28,399 bases of DNA, from assembly GCA_900539855.1 (NCBI GenBank), contig UQDO01000029.1, positions 1 to 28,399 on the forward strand. The letters run 5' to 3'. The position numbers and the translations under genes were made by a program. This DNA is from an uncultured Oscillospiraceae bacterium (GTDB taxonomy: Bacteria; Bacillota; Clostridia; Oscillospirales; Acutalibacteraceae). Under the pieces are notes generated by a model. It ran no database searches. It had not been told where the DNA came from and worked only from the letters and a program-made list of their open reading frames with translations. Within the stretch, counting starts at the first letter, position 1. Every line of letters begins with the position of its first letter. Positions 24,648-28,399 of the stretch are shown here, in pieces.

Positions 24648-25247
24648 TTATTTGTTTATTATAATGTTTTCCTTCTCTACCTCAAACGCTTCGGACATTG
24701 TGGCGACAAGGGACTCCATCAGCAGTGCGTCGCTCTTCAAAGCGTCAAAAACCTTTTGGGACACGATAAGCTCAAGCGACCTTTCACCGCCTGCCTGCCT
24801 GCCTATTCTGCTGCCGCTAAGTGTTTCGCCGGCAAGCCCTGCCTTTTCGCACCATTTTTTAAATATGTCGGAGCATCCGCCGGCAGCTACGGGGTCATCG
24901 TGCCGCAGCACGCCGTTTTGAGGATAATATATAAATATACGGGCAGCCGCACTTTTAGGATCGTCGACAAACAAACCGTCGGCACCAGAGGACATATAGG
25001 CGGTCTCGTTTTTTGCCGCATCAATATCCGAACTTTCAGGCATGCCGGCGCTTTTCAACGCTCCTTTTTTATTTTTTATAGGTAACAGGATACCCGACAG
25101 AAGAACCGCCGTGCCGATCGAAACACATGCCGCGGCTGAAAGAGCGGCAAATACTATTTTCCTGCCTCTCTGCGGCGCCTTTTTGTCACAGTCAAGATAC
25201 CGGCTGTCGATATCGCCTATAGAGTCCAAAAGGTCGTTTGAATTCAC
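24648..25247 (-). CDS. Probable membrane anti-sigma factor
   Basis: Encodes 199 residues. It starts with GTG at 25247, overlapping the stop of the sigma-factor gene (GTGA), with AAGGAG about 9 bases before. A cytoplasmic N-terminus of about 28 residues (MNSNDLLDSIGDIDSRYLDC) precedes one membrane segment (about 30-56). An extracytoplasmic domain of about 140 residues with no clear family follows. This one-membrane-segment layout next to an ECF sigma is typical of anti-sigma factors that hold the sigma until an outside signal arrives. The short N-terminal sigma-binding region resembles the class seen with DUF4179-type partners. No zinc anti-sigma (HxxxCxxC) motif is present. Confidence 0.78.
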   Translation of the reverse strand: MNSNDLLDSIGDIDSRYLDCDKKAPQRGRKIVFAALSAAACVSIGTAVLLSGILLPIKNKKGALKSAGMPESSDIDAAKNETAYMSSGADGLFVDDPKSAAARIFIYYPQNGVLRHDDPVAAGGCSDIFKKWCEKAGLAGETLSGSRIGRQAGGERSLELIVSQKVFDALKSDALLMESLVATMSEAFEVEKENIIINK

Positions 25248-25822
25248 CTTCGACCACTCCTTTCGTTTGCGTCGGCTTCGGCTATCGCTCTTTGCAGTCC
25301 GGCTCTCGATCTTAAGAGCGACGATTTGATCTTGGAAGCCGAAAAGCCCGTACGTTTTGATATTTCGTCCACCGGCAGCATGAACCAGTACCGCAGCACA
25401 AAAATTTTTCTGGCGGTATCTGAAAGCGAATCAAGAAAGCCTTCGATGAGCTTTACTGTCTCAGCCCTTTCAAGCTCGGCTTCGGGGGTGTTTTTGTTGT
25501 CCGGCAGACAGTTTTCAAGCTCGTCAAGAATGAGGGGCAGCTCGCCTCCGCCGCGTTTTTTGGCGGTGCGTTTCCTTAAAAGATCGACCGATATCCTGCG
25601 GACCAGCTTCATAAGAAAGGCTTTTAAATTATCGGGACTTGCAGGCGGTATCGCGTTCCATGCGCCGTGATAAGCGTCGTTCACACATTCCTCGGCGTCG
25701 GAAACGTTTCCAGTTATTCCGTACGACAGGGCGCCGAGATATCGCCCGTATTTGGCGGCTGTTTCGGATATGGCAGTTTCGCTGCGCTGCCGGTACAGCT
25801 CCACTATCTCCTTGTCTTCCAC
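25244..25822 (-). CDS. ECF-type RNA polymerase sigma factor
   Basis: Encodes 192 residues. The GTG at 25822 is chosen because AAAGGAGG precedes it by 8 bases; an upstream in-frame GTG at 25849 lacks a site. Region 2 spans about residues 10-85 (AKYGRYLGALSYGITGNVSDAEECVNDAY) and region 4 about 130-185 (LSDTARKIFVLRYW...VDEISKRTGFSASKIKSSLLRSRAGLQ). It directs transcription in response to an outside signal sensed by the anti-sigma encoded next. The operon ends in a serpin, so proteolytic or envelope stress is a reasonable signal. A CGACTATATAGGTGA sequence at about 25848-25862 may be its own promoter -10 region. Confidence 0.93.
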   Translation of the reverse strand: MEDKEIVELYRQRSETAISETAAKYGRYLGALSYGITGNVSDAEECVNDAYHGAWNAIPPASPDNLKAFLMKLVRRISVDLLRKRTAKKRGGGELPLILDELENCLPDNKNTPEAELERAETVKLIEGFLDSLSDTARKIFVLRYWFMLPVDEISKRTGFSASKIKSSLLRSRAGLQRAIAEADANERSGRR

Positions 25823-25884
25823 AAAACAGCCCTCCTTTTGCCCCTTCACCTATATAGTCGTAATTAAGACCCGTAGGTCGCGCC

Positions 25885-25942
25885 AAAAAATATATTTTAA
25901 AACAAACGGCTGCCGCGTTTTTAAGAAGCTTTGCGGCAGCCG
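25885..25942 (-). terminator. Terminator of the six-hairpin-glycosidase-like gene
   Basis: CGGCTGCCGC (25907-25916) pairs exactly with GCGGCAGCCG (25933-25942). On the - strand the stem is followed by a T-rich tail (GTTTGTTTTAAAATATATTTTTT read in parts, 25906-25884). Confidence 0.75.
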
Positions 25943-25946
25943 GAAA

Positions 25947-28151
25947 TTATTTCACCGTTATTTTGTTCAGCCCTTTATGTACTGTGTGACTTTTGCCGCA
26001 TACTGTGACATGACGGTCACAAAGGGAATAAATGTATAGAAAAGACGCATCGGTCTCAAAATCATAAACGCCGCCGTCGCACTTTGCGGTGCAGCCGAAA
26101 AGCGAAAAGCCCTCGGGCAGCTCATGAGCAAAGGCGTTGTAGAGCGCCACTTCGGCAAGGCACTTGAAATGCTCGTGCACGTCATTGTCGCAGCTGCCGC
26201 CTTTAAACGGTCCGTCAACAAGACCTGTGTCGGGCATGGCATATCCGCGCACGACGGTATCGCCGTCAGGCACCCACCAGTAGCTGACCATGTCTATATA
26301 CTGCTCGCTGATATGCGCCCTTTCGAGCTTTCCGCCGTACCTGTACGGCACGAACTGTTCACAGTCTACCGACGGGTCAACGGCAAATGCCCAGCGCAGC
26401 CTGCCGGTATCAAGGTCAACGCATTGCAGACAGGCGCCCAAAGTATCCATGGTGTCGGTAAGATACTCATATTTGCCGGTCAAGAGATAAAGGTAATATG
26501 TAGCATATGTTTTCCATGACGACCAGCCGTGCGGACTGTTGAGCATGTTTTTGTTAATTAGCACGTCGTACATGGTCTCCCAGAAGCGCAGTGTCGCGCC
26601 GCGCATGCGTGCGTCAGGCACCACCGACTGCTCAAGGCAGCGGTGCTTGAGGAAGATCTCCTCGGCTGTTTTCGTATATTCCTCGCGTATACTGTCGTCG
26701 TGCAGCGCATAAAACCCAAGCTGCAGCACCTCGCAGGATATCATGCCGTCCTCAAAGGTCTGCTCGCCCTCGGTGCTGATGTTATCCTTCAAAAGCGCGA
26801 GATTTGCCACGGCACGGCGCGCGGAGTCAAAATGCAGAGCTGCGGCATCGGGGAATATATCCTTTTCGGCATCGTAAAGCTCAAGCATGGACTTTGCAAG
26901 GTATATAACGCAGGTGTAGTGAACCCTGCCGTGCAGCCTGTAGGCGCCGTCCGGCGACTGGCTGTCAAGGAGTATTTTTGCTATTTTGCCCGCTTTTATA
27001 AGGTATCCGGTGTCACCGGTCGCTTCATAAGCGTCACACAGAAGGCTTACCATTGATGAATGATTCTGTATTCTTCCGGGAAATGTTTCAGGCACGGGCG
27101 TACAGCCGTCACCCTCATACATAAGAGAAAAAGCACGGTCAAACTCTTTTAGAAGCCGCTTTTTGTACTGCTCGTCGGGATGATACCTGAGCCATAAAAA
27201 CGCCGAGAAAAAGCCGTACCACGATTCGGCATGCGTGCTCGCTTTCTGCGGCGCTTCGAGTGCCGCGGCAGCCGCCTTTTCAAGGTAGAATGAATACGGG
27301 CGCCTTACATAAAGTGAAGCTTCGCTGCACTTTCCGTTTTTAGTCGCCTCGACCTTGTAAAGTCCTGCTTTGTTCACGGTGCAGCCGTTTTGCAGGGTAC
27401 TGCCGTCGGGTGCCGTTATTTTTATTTCGCCGTCTGACAGAACCTCAGCCTTTTGTCCGATTTCAACGGTATAATGCTTTAGTTCTACAAACGGAGCGGA
27501 GGTGTACCGCTTTGTAAAATCAGCCACTTCGTTTGTGCTTCCCAGCAGTTTTATGAAAAATGTGACCTTCTTTTCTTCGCCTGCGTGAAGAACACAAAGC
27601 CCCTCTGGGTGACGTGCCGGCTGAGGTGATTTGTTCAGAAGATCGACCACCGCCGAATATATCCTGTGACCGACGTGATTTTCCTTGCCGTACACTGCGC
27701 GGTTATAGTCAAGGCTCCACGAGGCGACGGGGTCGGGGCTGCAAATTCCCAGCACCTTGCCGTCCGGCGACATGAAGTATCCCCAGAAATGCGTTTTTTC
27801 GCAGCGGAGCAGGGTGGGGAAAAAGCGGTCGTTCCAGTCCGGATATTTTTCCATATAGCAGTCTGTGCCGAGCCGCACACCCAGCCTGTCGGCGGAAAAA
27901 TCGCTGTCGGTTGTGTTTTTGACACGGCAGCAAACGGCAAGAGCGTCGTCGGTTACGGAATAATCAAGCGAAAAGCTCAATCCGCAATATTCGCCGGTCA
28001 GATCGTCGCAAAGGCGCACGGCAAATTCGCGTTCGTGAGAGTAGACCAGAAACTGAAATCCGCGGTAGCCGTCATGGCGGAAGGTAATTTTTGTGCCGTC
28101 AAAATCGGCATAGTCCAAAGCGCCGCCCGGCAGCAGTTTGTAATTGACCAT
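25947..28151 (-). CDS. Six-hairpin glycosidase-like protein
   Basis: Encodes 734 residues from ATG 28151, with GGGTGG 8 bases upstream. The N-terminal half (about 1-290) is beta-rich. About 295-650 looks like an (alpha/alpha)6 barrel with repeated helices and segments such as YLIKAGKIAKILLDSQSPDGAY, and a short beta tail closes the protein. This layout is seen in six-hairpin glycosidases and related polysaccharide-processing enzymes. There is no signal peptide, so it should act in the cytoplasm. No CAZy family could be assigned and no catalytic pair identified; acidic residues in the barrel (for example near FEDGMISCE and DARMRG) are candidates. It has its own regulated promoter and is not in an operon. 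Confidence 0.7.
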   Translation of the reverse strand: MVNYKLLPGGALDYADFDGTKITFRHDGYRGFQFLVYSHEREFAVRLCDDLTGEYCGLSFSLDYSVTDDALAVCCRVKNTTDSDFSADRLGVRLGTDCYMEKYPDWNDRFFPTLLRCEKTHFWGYFMSPDGKVLGICSPDPVASWSLDYNRAVYGKENHVGHRIYSAVVDLLNKSPQPARHPEGLCVLHAGEEKKVTFFIKLLGSTNEVADFTKRYTSAPFVELKHYTVEIGQKAEVLSDGEIKITAPDGSTLQNGCTVNKAGLYKVEATKNGKCSEASLYVRRPYSFYLEKAAAAALEAPQKASTHAESWYGFFSAFLWLRYHPDEQYKKRLLKEFDRAFSLMYEGDGCTPVPETFPGRIQNHSSMVSLLCDAYEATGDTGYLIKAGKIAKILLDSQSPDGAYRLHGRVHYTCVIYLAKSMLELYDAEKDIFPDAAALHFDSARRAVANLALLKDNISTEGEQTFEDGMISCEVLQLGFYALHDDSIREEYTKTAEEIFLKHRCLEQSVVPDARMRGATLRFWETMYDVLINKNMLNSPHGWSSWKTYATYYLYLLTGKYEYLTDTMDTLGACLQCVDLDTGRLRWAFAVDPSVDCEQFVPYRYGGKLERAHISEQYIDMVSYWWVPDGDTVVRGYAMPDTGLVDGPFKGGSCDNDVHEHFKCLAEVALYNAFAHELPEGFSLFGCTAKCDGGVYDFETDASFLYIYSLCDRHVTVCGKSHTVHKGLNKITVK

Positions 28152-28252
28152 AAAGAGTCCACCCTTATCTGTTTAAAGTATAAAGCTGACGGGAGAAAGA
28201 ACACCGCACGGTTCCCCTGCCGCCATTTTGCATTGATTTTTGAAAGGTACAA

Positions 28253-28276
28253 ACAGATTTTACCACACAAATCTGT
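28253..28276. promoter_or_regulatory. Perfect 8-8-8 palindromic operator over the promoter
   Basis: ACAGATTT (28253-28260) and AAATCTGT (28269-28276) are exact inverted repeats with an 8-base spacer. They cover the -10 box and part of the promoter spacer, the position of a repressor site. The regulator is not in the window. Confidence 0.65.
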
Positions 28277-28285
28277 CTATTGCAA
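28257..28285 (-). promoter_or_regulatory. Promoter of the six-hairpin-glycosidase-like gene
   Basis: On the - strand, TTGCAA (28285-28280) and TAAAAT (28262-28257) are 17 bases apart. Transcription would start near 28250, giving a leader of about 100 bases. Confidence 0.65.
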
Positions 28286-28399
28286 CAACAAACGATATAA
28301 GAAATGCGGCGTCCGCCCTTTCAAATCACCGCAGGATATTTGAAAAATAAATTTTAGTTTAGCGGTGTAAAAAGCCAAAAATCTAATTGTGCACTTGTA
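28286..28399. other. Gene-free window end
   Basis: AT-rich sequence upstream of the promoter at 28257-28285. I see no gene or clear terminator in it. Confidence 0.5.

Noticed and set aside
24183..25085. A 300-residue + strand frame opposite the serpin and anti-sigma genes
   Set aside because: It lies antisense to two well-supported genes, has no ribosome site and shows no recognisable domain.

Overview
The window looks like a chromosome segment of a gut anaerobe of the Clostridia, most likely an Oscillospiraceae (Ruminococcus / Eubacterium siraeum-like) bacterium. The reasons are AGGAGG ribosome sites, lipoprotein and sortase-type surface proteins, pyruvate formate-lyase with its activase, an ECF sigma/anti-sigma pair, a bacterial serpin (serpins of this kind are known from E. 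siraeum) and several glycoside hydrolases. The assignment is inference; there is no rRNA or other marker gene.

Region 1 (about 1-8184) is the recombination end of an integrated mobile element, all on the + strand. In order it holds a hairpin, a possible 36-residue ORF, a sigma-region-4-like regulator, a 580-base gene-free stretch rich in hairpins, an unknown 133-residue protein, a MazF/PemK toxin without a visible antitoxin, two ParB-like proteins without ParA, a small SHOCT-like protein, and three overlapping serine-recombinase genes. The first and third recombinases carry the catalytic serine domain. The middle one keeps only the DNA-binding part. An intrinsic terminator closes the operon at 8159-8184.

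Region 2 (about 8185-9564) is a small accessory island. A tandem array of short perfect hairpins is separated by a 6-7 base linker (TGATAT on the left, its reverse complement ATATCA on the right). It leads into a promoter and a two-gene operon of a four-helix-bundle (23S-IVS/Avd-like) protein and a TIGR04076-type protein. Perfect 15-bp hairpins stand on both sides of the module. This is the most unusual structure in the window.

Region 3 (9565-19244) has ordinary genes: an SLC13/ion-transporter-superfamily permease, a 1600-residue cell-wall-anchored beta-helix adhesin with an internal duplication, and the pflB-pflA pair behind a perfect-consensus promoter, ended by a strong terminator.

Region 4 (19282-28399) is a glycan and host-interaction region. 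A divergent AraC regulator faces an operon of GH27 alpha-galactosidase, a 70-residue zinc ribbon and a GH16 lipoprotein. Convergent to it, on the - strand, is an ECF sigma, anti-sigma and serpin-lipoprotein operon. Upstream of that lies a six-hairpin-glycosidase-like protein with a clear promoter and a perfect 8-8-8 palindromic operator.
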